Shown here in pieces: positions 34,261 through 45,100 of a stretch of 64,000 bases of DNA. The position numbers and the translations under genes are program-made. The stretch's first letter is position 1; every line of letters begins with the position of its first letter. Source of the stretch: Isoetes taiwanensis (taxonomy: Eukaryota > Streptophyta > Lycopodiopsida > Isoetales > Isoetaceae); assembly GCA_021234155.1 (NCBI GenBank), contig JAJEKV010000006.1, forward strand, positions 11,309,317 to 11,373,316, written 5' to 3'. The notes under the pieces were generated by a model. That model did no database searches. It was not told where the DNA came from and was given only the letters and a program-made list of their open reading frames with translations.

Positions 34261-34979
34261 ATCCAAGCACAATTGATTGAACCGAGGCATGCAAGAAGCT
34301 ACAGTACAGGGCGCTTGAACTGCCTGCCAAGCTGGCTGCAGATAAAGTGGTAAGTGGTCTGAGTCGACCTCTTCATCTCTACTATCTATGCCCACACGAA
34401 ATTAATTGACCATGTGCATATCCTGCTCAGTCATCAATATATAATCCACCACACTGGACTTGCTTCCTTGGTTCTCTTGCCCTACAAGTGTCCTTGCGGG
34501 AGGACGGCCATGTCAAAGATACCGGAGACAAAAGCAGTTGCCTATCATAGTGTGTGACTCGGTTGTCATCTCATGCCCATGGTCAAGCCACTTCTGCAGG
34601 GCGCATTTGCAACACATCCTCAGCCAAGAAGTCAAGTTTTATAGGTTGTTCCTTTCCCTTGCATGCATTGAAATCTCCGAGTGTGACCTTGCCCAACTAC
34701 TTGTGTTGTTGTATATCAACATATAGATCGCCATAAGAGTCCAGCCTATCTACATCTCAGTGGGCGTGATAGAAGTTGTGTGGGCATCACTTGATGGGGT
34801 GGGCTGCCTTAAGTATAGCTTTGGTTTGGTGCAAGCAGTGGTTGGATGGCCTGCCTTGCTAATCGAGATGATTCCAAGGGGAATCCAAGACACCTGCAGA
34901 TGGGGCCGAATCTTGATTTCGGCCCTTTGGCTTCCAAAAGAACCCATCACATACGAGTTTTGGAGCAATATTTAAACAT
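34261..34979. other. no gene recognised
   Basis: Short frames on both strands without domain signal. Probably part of the decayed retroelement on either side. Confidence 0.35.
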
Positions 34980-35515
34980 CCAATATTTCTAAGTCAGGAA
35001 CATGAATTCTGAGAGAAGCAGTGGTAGGTGGCATTTGATACGGTTTATTGCTGCGGTATAGCAAAGGTCTATTTCACTTGTCTATGAAGAGGCATAGAAT
35101 AATTGCGTCCATTCACACATGCACATTGCCTCAGATTTGAAATGAATAGATGGGATTGTGAGGAGCATGAAAATAGGTTATGTCAATATTGCCAGATGGG
35201 AGGCATTAAAGATAAATGCCACACATTTTAGAGTTGCCTCAGCATTTGCAACTATACGAGCATGATATATTGACTTGATTGTATTTAATAAGCCTCTTAC
35301 AAACGCCTGTAATAATGGATTATTATCACACATCCTGGAGATTCTCGACAAGTAAGATGGAATAAGTCCCGCATCATCACATTGATCTGTACAAATATAC
35401 AATTTCTCAGCGAGACTATTATTGCTAAGGATTCTCCCTTGAAAATCCTTCGTGATGAGGGTCTCATGGTCTCCATGGATGATAAATTCAATTCAATTCA
35501 ATTCCATCCATCCAT
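34980..35515 (+). pseudogene. 3' end of the second non-LTR family, copy C
   Basis: Frames on the plus strand give LSMKRHRIIASIHTCT near 35,075-35,120 and RLCQYCQMGGIKDKCHTF near 35,180-35,235, corresponding to LPMKRRRLIASIR and RLCQCCQMGVIGDESHTL of copy A. The end reads GGTCTCCATGGATGATAAATTC with an (AATTC)n tail and then (CATC)n, ending near 35,515. It is more decayed than copies A and B. Confidence 0.62.
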
Positions 35516-37396
35516 CCATTAGGACGATAAAGATTTCTCGTTGTAAACAACTATTCGACTATTTAGAGAAACATAGGATAAATTTTGGCAGGCTCTCAAA
35601 GTTTATCCAACATTGGTCCTTGTGGTATACTCATATAATATGCTACCGAGCCCTTTTACATGAATATGGCAATTACGCAATGCTGGCCTTTAGAGTCTTT
35701 ATCTCCTATCCATGTATCTTATCATAACCACACTAATTATGAGAATTTGACAATACCTCTTTATAAACAAGATGTAAGTTGAGAAAGCGTCATAATATAA
35801 ATCCTCATTTCTTGACTAAGTGGGCAAATATTCTTGTATTCGGAAGCGTGGCTCATGTTAACCTTTTTAGTTTTAATCTAACTTATGAAAGTGGTAATCT
35901 AGTGTCTATAAAGTTTGCACAATTAGTTCCGCATTGTAGGAGGGTATTCTTGCAATGGTTAAACTAAGATTTTGGTATTGTATTGTATAAGAAATATTAT
36001 ATTTGAGGCAGTTTGAGCAGCTTGCTTTGTTTAGTGGTCTTGTTTCTATTTTGGAGTTGCTTTTGGATGTCTTTGTTTCAATGGATAAAAAACAGAAAGT
36101 TATTTTGAGATGTGAAGTTTTTAGTACGTGTATGAGTGCGCGCTCTTTCTATTTTCGTATGAAAAGTTTTTAATGATGAGCATAACTGACAGCAGGGCAA
36201 GGAATTTGATGCGAAACGGGGGAGGAATCGATAGTGAAGGATTCAAGAGGAGGTATCTGTAGGTCCAAATTCCACTTTAGGTCCGAACTCCAAGCAGGGC
36301 TTCTGGCCTTTTGATTTGGTAGAGCTTCCGAATTTGGATTTGGCAGAGCTTGCTTTGGATTTGGACAGTCATATTTAGAGTTCGGGATGTGGTATTTCTG
36401 GACTTTTTTGTGGTGTTTCCAGCCATCCATTATCATCCACTGCGCATTTCGCAGTTTCAAGCCCAGAATCAACAGTTTTGGGTCATTTTTTGCTCGATCC
36501 GAGCTCAAATCGCTTCCTCTCTTCATCAAACTAGTGTTAAAGAGGAAGACAAAGCGATTGGAAGGGTTTTTGAAGCATTTCAAGCCGTCCAAGAAGCTGC
36601 AAGAAGGATCCGACCAAAGATTTTGGCTCCGCCGCACAGTTTCTCGCTTGGTTTTTGGCCAGAAATACCACTTTTTGGCCAGAAATACCATACTTTTGGC
36701 CGGAAACACCACTTTTTTTTTTGCCAAAAGTACCACTTGGCTGATATCGGATGGCCGGAAATAACACAAAAAAGGGCCGAAAACACTACATCCCAGACTC
36801 TATATGCGGGCGTCCTTTGGATTTGGGATGCGGCTCGAAGATTTAAATCCTTGAAAACCTGGAGGCAGGGCTGTCGGCTTTTGGATTTGTTAGAGCTTGT
36901 GGCTTTCAGATTTTGGCAGGGCCTGGGACTATTTTGCAGCTGGATTCTTTCTTACCTGCCCACAAATTCGAGCGGCCAGACTGTTGCTACATCTGGTTGC
37001 AAGAAGACAGACTAGGACCACATTTTCATGGGTTATGTAAATGAACACATCTACTTAAGGATTTCAGCTTTTTTTAGTTTTTTCGACAATGATTGTAGGT
37101 TTTTGGACACTTCGAGGCTTCGATGAGGCCGTTGAAGTTTGGAGGTTCGGATCTTCTAGCCTCGCTTCCTGGCGACCAGGTATGATGGTGCAGAGGCTGC
37201 ATTCAGATATACCGCTCAGGTGTGGCCAGCGTGGGAAATAGAACTGCTAGTTCTTTCTTTGCGCACCACTGATCCATGCAAGACGTTAGAGAAAAGATGA
37301 TGACCCTCGATCTGGAATATTCATGGAATCTTCTATGATCTGAAGGTAATAATCATAAAGTAAACACATGTAAAATTACATATCAAAGTGGTAGGT
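35516..37396. other. unassigned sequence with a short tandem repeat
   Basis: Two overlapping frames exist, 36,769-36,170 (minus, 199 codons) and 36,350-37,015 (plus, 221 codons). Neither has a recognisable domain and one contains the translated repeat YFWPK, so I do not call a gene. An LTR fragment or an unknown DNA element is possible. Confidence 0.35.
36650..36740 (+). repeat. four tandem copies of a 20-25 bp unit
   Basis: The unit is approximately TTTTTGGCCAGAAATACCAC; later copies read GGCCGGAAACACCAC and GCCAAAAGTACCAC. Confidence 0.75.
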
Positions 37397-37411
37397 AAAT
37401 ACATGCAGAAT
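37397..37411. repeat. TSD of LINE 2, 5' copy
   Basis: AAATACATGCAGAAT, repeated at 54,828-54,842. The first three A are ambiguous with the poly(A) tail, so the duplication is 12-15 bp. Confidence 0.88.
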
Positions 37412-38900
37412 GTGTCTCTTTACACATCCCAGAAGTAGCAGATCGTATTTGTCGGCTGAGTCAGATTGGGCTGATTGGCAAAGTTACGAGAGGTGACCCC
37501 ATCTTAGTGGAGATTGCCAAGGTCTTGGAGCGGGTCTGCAGAGCTAAAATTCCGCAAAGGGTGCATTGGTTGGGAAATTTATACTTTCTGGTCACGACTG
37601 CTACAGAAAATGATGCCAACCTTCTTTTTAAAAAGGGCATTGTTTCATCACTGAATGGCCAGTTTTTGCTCCAAAGGTGGCGTGAAGACTTTGACCCCTT
37701 CAATCCAGAAGCACTTTTCTATCCTGTTTGGGTTTCCTTGAGCAGTTTAAGGTCTGAGTATTGGACAGAAAAGGCTTTTAAATCTATTGCCTCCTCTCTT
37801 GGCGAGTTCATAGCTATGGGTAGTAATAACAGTGAAGCGCCAAAGATTTGCATTTCTATGGATATTCTTCAGCCTATACCAGACCAAGTCCCCTTTGTAG
37901 GCTACAAGGGGAAAAAAATTATGTTTAAGCTTGTCACCTCGGGATTGCCTTCTTCTTGTCATATGTGTGGTGCTCTGGTTCATGCATCTGCCATATGTAC
38001 CAACACAAATGTACATCCACAGCAATCCCAACAGCTGGAGGACAAATCCAGAGGCAAAAATAAGGTAGTTGATGATGAAGATGGCTTCACTCTGGTTTCA
38101 AGAGCTGGCAAAAACAGACGAAAGGTTTTTTTTTAGTGCTCGGAGAGGTCGAGGTAGTTACTCCAATATCAAGACTACTGGCCCCAATTATTTTGTTGGA
38201 GAATGTTCCAACCTTGAGAGCAGCCTGCAGGAACACAGTCTGCAAGAACAGGCAAAGGCGAATGATTACCTTGCTTGCTTGATCCAGGATCCCTCTTTTG
38301 ACCCAACTCAAGTTGCAAATCTGATGGTGACAGATCCTACTAGATCCCTTGGAAAGGGACATGAAAGTGAAAAGTGTAGGGATAATGAGCGGGGGATTCA
38401 AGTTTCAGAGTTGGGGATCAAATCTTCAAGTTGGATTCCCCCTGGTCAAGATGATGACCCTGTACCAAATGAGGCAGCGACATGTGTCCCTGAGCAGTTG
38501 ACCAGCCAGCAAACCTTGACTATTGCTGAGATGGATCCCATTCCTTCAGATGATACGAATCCAATCCCCATCCAGCTGGCAGAGGTGAGTAACCAAGGAT
38601 CTCTGAAGTGCTTCAGTGAGAAAACTGTCATCCCTGATGACGAGGCATCAAAGGCAATTGAAGAAGCCACTGCTATTGCCAACTTAGCTCCTCCCCAGTT
38701 GGAGGAGATAATCAACAAAGACTCTCTGGCAGCCTCCAGTGATGCAGATGCTTTCTCTAGTGCTGAGGCAGCTCCAAATGCTAGTGAAGAACCATGTGAT
38801 CAAGAACGAGAGCTGGACCTCTGTAATCTGGAGGAGAACCTTTCTAATGCAAAGAAGAAGAAGGGCAAGCAGCAGAAAAAGGTTTCCTTTGCTCCAGGTG
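37412..38900 (+). pseudogene. LINE 2 ORF1, 5' portion
   Basis: The frame reads from the element start (IPEVADRICRLSQIGLIGKV) through a DUF4283-like domain (IPQRVHWLGNLYFLVTTATE, then NGQFLLQRWREDFDPFNPEA). A zinc knuckle CHMCGALVHASAIC (CX2CX4HX4C) follows near 37,957-37,998, then a basic stretch. At about 38,127-38,136, in a T-run, the frame shifts; the C-terminal region continues in the next frame (38,069 onward) as a long acidic, Ser/Pro/Gln-rich tail ending KKKGKQQKKVSFAPGA, where the CACTA cuts it. The knuckle and its neighbourhood align well with LINE 1 ORF1. Confidence 0.88.
38898..38900. repeat. 3-bp TSD of CACTA element (left)
   Basis: GTG directly before CACTACAA, repeated at 49,048-49,050 directly after TTGTAGTG. 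A 3-bp duplication is the rule for CACTA elements. Confidence 0.9.
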
Positions 38901-38919
38901 CACTACAAGGGATAGTCGA

Positions 38920-39190
38920 CGTCCAACGACGTCGCGACGTCGAAGAACGACGGGTCGTCGTCGAACATCGACGACATATCGCCGCTCAACGACGCATAAC
39001 GTTATTTCGACGCCGCTCAACGACGCTTTCGTATCGACGCGGGACCGCCTCGTGGCATGGTATCGCCGCTAAGCCGGTAAGCGGCGGTCGTGCCATGTGC
39101 ACAAAACGCCGCTTAACGCCGCCTCGTGGATCCGACGTGGCACATCCGGCCGTTCGTGGGTTTGCCGACATGCCGTGCCGGGCACGCCAC
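38920..39190. repeat. CACTA left subterminal repeat cluster
   Basis: Dense motifs of the type CGACGTC, AACGACG and CGCCGCT(T/C)AACG, plus an inverted pair around GGCATGG...GCCGCTAAGC/GTAAGCGGCGG...CCATG at about 39,054-39,101. Probably cis-acting sites for transposase and very CpG-rich compared with the flanks. Confidence 0.75.
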
Positions 39191-39239
39191 CGTTGTTCGG
39201 CCGCAAATGGGGAAACTTTTTGTCCCCAAAAGAGGGAAA

Positions 39240-41620
39240 ATTTCCTAACACTCTCCTGTGTCATTCTAATTTATAAATTCCAATCGAAGCTCCCTACAAC
39301 TATTTTCCCAACCGAAATTTTAAAATTGGGAAAACTTATGTTTAAGCTTTACATCGAGGCCTTTCACCGCCCCCTTCGTGATAAAAAGAGAATGAAATGT
39401 GTTGGAAGAGAAGAAATTTGTATTTCTTGTCTTAATGCAAAACAGAAAAAAAACATGCACTTAAGAATAAAGAAAATCTTTATTGCATTCATTTTTAACT
39501 CAAGATTCAAGTGAAGAAGCATATAAAACTTGTATTTCTCAACCGTGTTTGATCACATACAAATTTATAAACCCAGACTTCTAAAAAAAAAAGCTTGTAG
39601 CAACTCAAACTTGGCCATTCCTATGGTAAAACTTGGCCATTCCTAATATGGTAAGGCATCCGATTCTTCCGCAGAATGTGCTTTTTGATCTTCATGTAAA
39701 ACCGCTTCACAGCTACTCTTTTCAAGTAAATCCTTTCTTATCCTTCTATGGCATAAAAAAGATTGTAGAAAGCTTGAGACAAACACAAAAGGCCGCTTTT
39801 AAGAGAACTCTCAAGAGTTGTCTCTAGGCACAATGCTCAACTCGATCCGATTTAGATCGAGAAATAGAAGTGCATTTAAATCAATTGGCATACCCGACAT
39901 TGTTCATCAAACACATCGCTGTATGCCAACCATTAAACAAAATAACATCATGCACGATAACACTATTAGAAGCTTCCAATTATATCAAAAGATTAAACAT
40001 GAAAATGTAAATAGTTTGCACATATAGTTCTTGACTTCTCGTGGCCGGTAGTATTATTTTATACACAAAGAAGTTTAATTTGTATGGAGAAAAGGTACAT
40101 TTGATAACTCTACCACATTACCGCAAATCCGTAATGTCAACCTAAAGTGGTCTAAAGGCTAATTTTCCCACAGATTAGTCTTCTTTATGTATCCATAATT
40201 AATCAGCAAGTTATATGAACCGAAGGTATATCCGGTGGCTTGCTTAGGTGAAAAACCGATGTTCAAAAGCACAAGACAATCTCATAGCATGGTAATCGAG
40301 CTAAACAAATTGACCGAAACCGTAAATTAGGAAACAGAATCCAAAAAAAAAGTGAAGAGATATCTCTTACCACCGCCTTAAACCGCAGGTCTTGCAATTT
40401 ATCATGATCGGACCGTTCCTAGCCGTTAGATCAAAGATAGGTTATATTATGGAACTTGGGATAGCTGAAGATTATCATGATAATCTCTAGAGGTTATCAC
40501 AATAACCATCCGAATATTCTAATATTCTAATCTAATGGTTGTTAGCTTGCCACGTGGTGCTTCAAGTTACCTCCTCCATCAAATTCCCCTTTTTCTCGCT
40601 CCTGCCGTTGCCCGTTGCTCGCTCCTCGTGTTTCGGCTTGCAAAATGCCTCGCTTTCACCTTGCTTTGCTCGCCGGGTTGCTCGATCAGCTTGCTCGCCG
40701 ACGGATCCTCCGCAGGATTAATCGCATGAGTGGAGATGAAGCTCCAAAGAATAGATTAATCGTGCATCGATTAACTGCAAGTATGGAGATGAAGCTCCAA
40801 AGAATAACTCTATGCATCAAACTCGCGATGGTAAAATGTCTCGGCTATGTTTATATCTTTTCTCACGCCGTCTGTGATGCTTGTAATTTTGAGCTCGATT
40901 TTCATTTTCGTGCAAAAAGCAACCGCCTTTCACCTTCGTCTTCTCTCGCTTAAGGCCCAGCAGACTATTTGCCGGGCCATGCTCCGATTCTTTTCCTACT
41001 TATGGTAGCCTAAACTTCTACCCAGCCGTTATTTTCGGATTGACAAGACAATTTAGTTTTCTAAACAGGGGCATTCTTTATCTTAAATTCAATCCAAATG
41101 GCCGCTTGAATGTGTAGGCTATGGAATCAAAGTACTTGGAAAATTCTATTTAATGTAATCGAACCGAATTGAGTCTCCGAGCAAGCAAAGAAAATTTTAT
41201 CTGGAGTTAAAAACTAGTAATGGCCTCAAAAATACGTGTCTTTTGCCAAAGTAGACCTGTTGCATCAATCCACACAGATAAATTGCTCGACCATGGGTTT
41301 AGGGGAGGTCAACCCTTTTCTGTAGATCATGGAATAACCCTTCTACCGCGCCCGAGGGTTATTTCCCATAACCGCCGAGGGGAGGGTTAACCTCCCTTCC
41401 GTGAGGAACCCTATCCAATAATGCATTTAGCCCAATAACGGCTCCAAATGTAACTCGCTGCTCCAATATAGGCTTCAAATATTCGTTGCATGCTCTCCCG
41501 ATTAGAGGCATTCCGATTTGCATAGTAATGCAAAAGGTTGTAAGTCCGATTAAGCCCCTTTGGCCAACGCTATTTTAAATCCTTTGGCAGAGATGGAGAG
41601 TATCCAAGACAAATACCATA
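39240..41620. other. CACTA interior, left unique part
   Basis: No gene recognised. A G-box core CACGTGG occurs at about 40,552-40,558. TGGAGATGAAGCTCCAAAGA is present twice, near 40,732 and 40,783. A Leu/Ser-rich frame at 40,535-40,729 has no domain and could be captured sequence, but I cannot support that. Confidence 0.4.
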
Positions 41621-41699
41621 GGCCTATAAATGCCGCCCCTCCGCTATAAGGCGGGAAGAATCAAATAGGTAAAAAAGGGCGGGATGGAATCCGCCGCGG

Positions 41700-42095
41700 A
41701 TTCGAGGTAGGGGCCGGATAATTGTCCATCCGGGACTCGGTAGGACTACCGCCTCCCGGAACTTCCCCAACGAGGTTCCGCCATCGTCGACATGACGCGT
41801 TGAACGCACGACTAAAAATCCGGACGCGGACCAGTCGCCTTCGCGGGTTTGCCGACATGCCAGTCGGGCACGCCAGCGTGTCCTCGCCATCGCCGACACG
41901 ACGCCGTTAAACGACGCCAGAATATCCGGACGCGGGAAGTTAGCTACAACAAGTGGGGGTGGTGATCGCCCCGCGCCATGCTATTGTCGCCAAAAGCGCC
42001 ACGTAAGCAACGCCGCTTAACGACGCCACTAATTTTTTTTTTTTTTTTTTTTTTGGGACAAAAAAAAAAAATTAATACCGACGCCGCTTTTATCG
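41700..42095. repeat. inner CG-rich motif cluster, left of the array
   Basis: Repeats motifs seen at the element ends (GCCGTTAAACGACGCC, GGGTTTGCCGACATGCC as at 39,160) and finishes with a T-run, GGGAC and an A-run (42,032-42,072) that can form a long hairpin. It may mark the end of an older copy now inside the element. Confidence 0.6.
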
Positions 42096-42100
42096 CTTGG

Positions 42101-45100
42101 AATGCCAAAATTACCCTATGGACTAAGTTACACCTGCTAGTTTTGCAAAAAAACGACACACTTACGCCCTACATTGCAATATTCATCAGCCACCTCCTAG
42201 GCCAATTGACTACGAGTGTGTTGGACATAAGATAGTTTGGCGCTTCTTCGAGAAGGGGTGGGCCCGCCACAAAACTTGGTCCCTAGGGCAATGTCGACGC
42301 TCGAGTCCATTGACGTAGAGTCAATCACTTGCCCGGAGAGGGAAAGTTGCCCGTCCGTCGCCGTGGCCTTCGGAGAGGACTTTTTGGGGCAAGCCGCCTC
42401 GGGGTGGTTTTAGGGTCCGTGTTCTCGCGCCAACACCCCCTCTACGCCAAGACATCAAGCAAGGTCCTAGTCGAATCGACAAGGATAGAGCCTCCCAAAC
42501 GTAAACCCTATGAGTTGCCGTGTTCTAGCCCAGGTGGTTTGCATTTTGGGTGCCGAAGTTTTGGTCTTTTGCACTTGGGACGGGCGATCACATGCAGTTG
42601 AGAACGCTGAAGCAAGGGGAACTGACGGAATGGAGTTTGGACCCTCATTCTCCTGCCAGGCGCTTAGAAGTCAAGGCCCGCTTTTGCAAAGAGCAAGACA
42701 TTCGTAAATTCGTAATTAATGCATAGTACGGACTTAAATTTGATTTTTTTGTCGACTAGCTTCCTAAGTCATCGCCAACATACGTGCCAACTTTCAAAAA
42801 TTTTGGATAAGGTTTCGATCAAATAGTTTGCACTAGAACAACTGGCAAAATTGTTGTTGGGCAGCCGAGTTGGCACACTTGCCCAAGTCAAACAAGGCCA
42901 GGACCTTGCAAGGCCTCCTCATTAGAGAGGAGAGTCCGAACCCCGTGAGGCGAGCCCCAAAAAGCTTCCCGAGGCAGCCTTTTCTCGGCAAATATTCACG
43001 GGGCGACGCTAAAGACCACTCCCGGATCTCGGTTTCAGATCCGACCGCTGAATCCTTTGTTCCCGAACCTGGTCCGAGAATGTCCAAAAATCCAACATCC
43101 GTCCGGGAGAACATATCAAACCGCGAAGCGTCCTGCGGGCGACAAGCGTAGAAACCAAAGTGTTTTGTCGTTCGGACATTGCGGAGGCTCCAAAAATGCC
43201 GATCCGACTTCACCACATCGTCCGAATGCCAAAATTACCCTAGGGACCAAGTTACACCTGGCGGGGCTTTTGCAAAAGAAAGAAACACTTACGCCCCTAC
43301 ATTGTAAAGATTCAGCAGCCCCCCTTAGGCCAATTGACTACGAAAGTGTGTTGCACATGGGATAGTTTGGTGCTTCTTCGAGAAAGGGTGGGCTTCCGCC
43401 ACAAAACTTGGTCCCTAGGACAATGTCGACGTTCGAGTCCATTGGCGTAAAATGCATCACTTGTTCGGGAGAGGGGAAGTTGCCCCGTCCGCCGGGGACC
43501 TTCTGGAGAGGACTTTTGGGGCAAGCCGCTTGGTGGTTTTTTTAGGGTCCGGCTCTGGCGCCAACACCCCCTACGCCAAGACACGGCCGCAAGGTCCTAG
43601 TCAACTGACAAGCATAGAGCCTTCAAACTTAAACCCTATGAGTTGCCGTGTTCTAGCAGGTTTGCGCTTTGGGGTGCCGAAGTTTTGGTCTTTTGCACTT
43701 GGGACGAGCCCTATCACATGCAGTTGAGAACGCCGCCAAGGGGAACCGACGGAATGGAGTTTGGACCTCAGCATCTCCCGCTAGGCGCTTAGAAGTCAAG
43801 GGCCGCTTAGAGCAAGAGCAAGACATTCAGAATTCAGAATTAATGCATAGTGACGGACTTAAATTTGATTTTTGTCGGGCCTAGCTTCCCTAAGTCATCG
43901 CCAACATACGTGCCAACTTTCAAAAATTTTGATAAGGTTTAGATCAAATAGTTTGCATTAGAACAAATTCTCATTGCTGTTGGGCAGCCGAGCTGGTACA
44001 CTTGCCCAAGTCAAACAAGGCCGTGGACCTTGCAAGGCCTCCTCATTAGAGAGGGAGAGTCCGAACCCCGTGAGGCGAGCCCCAAAAGCTTCCCGAGGCC
44101 TCTTTTCTTTCGGCAAAGCCCACGGGGCGACGCTTAAAACCACACTCCCTTGATCTTGGCTCGTGATCCGACCGCTGAATCCTTTGTTCCAAACCTGGTC
44201 CGAGAAGGTCCAAAAAATCCAACATCCGTCCGGGAGAACATATCAAACCGCCAAGCGCCCCAAGGGCGGCGCATAACAGAGAAAACTAAAGTGTTTTGTC
44301 GTCGGACATTCATGAGGTTCCAAATGCCGATCCGATTTCTCGCCACATCGTCTCGAATGCCAAAATTACCCTAGGGACCAAGTTACACTGGGCTATTTTG
44401 CAAAAAGAAAGAAACACTTACGCCCTACATTGCAGATTCAGCAGCCCACCTCCTAGGCCAATTGACTACGAGTGTGTTGCACATGAGATAGTTTGGCGCT
44501 TCTTCGAGAAGGGTGGGCTTCTCGCCACAAACCTTGGTCCCTAGGGCAATGTCGACGCCCGAGTCCATCGGCGCAGACAGTCATGCCCGAGAGGGGAAGT
44601 TGCCCGTCCGGCCGCTGGGCTTCGGGAGAGGAATTTTGGGGCAAGTCGCCTCCGTGGTTTTAGGGTCCGCGCGTACTCAGGCCAACACCCCCTCACCTCA
44701 AGACACGCCAAGTAAGGTCCTAGTCAACCGACAAGGATAGAGCCTCAAACGTGAAAACCCTATGAGTTGCTGTGTTCCCAGCGTGGTTTGCGCTTTGGGT
44801 GCCGAAGTTTTGGTCTTTTGCACTTGGGACGAACGATCACATGCAGTTGAGAACGCACGGCAAGGGGAACTGACGGAATGGAGTTTGGACCTGTACTCCT
44901 CCCGTTGTAAGGCGCTTAGAAGTCAAGGGGCTTTGGTAAAGAGCAAGACATTCAGAATTGTAATTAATGCATAGTACGGACTTAAATTCCTGATTTTTGT
45001 CAGCTAGCTTCCTAAGTCATCGCCAACATACAAAAAGGCCAACTTTCAAAAATTTTGGATAAGGTTTAGATCAAATAGTTTGCACTAGAACAGTCCGGGC

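Noticed and set aside
35468-35520. Plain microsatellite (AATTC)n/(CATC)n
   Set aside because: The preceding motif and protein remains show it is the tail of a non-LTR copy.
38914-39514. Arg-rich extension of the LINE 2 ORF1 frame
   Set aside because: It is read-through into the CACTA left end; CGACGTCG repeats translate as Arg-rich protein.
40535-40953. Overlapping frames near a G-box in the CACTA interior
   Set aside because: No start context, no domain, frames overlap each other; no evidence of a captured gene.
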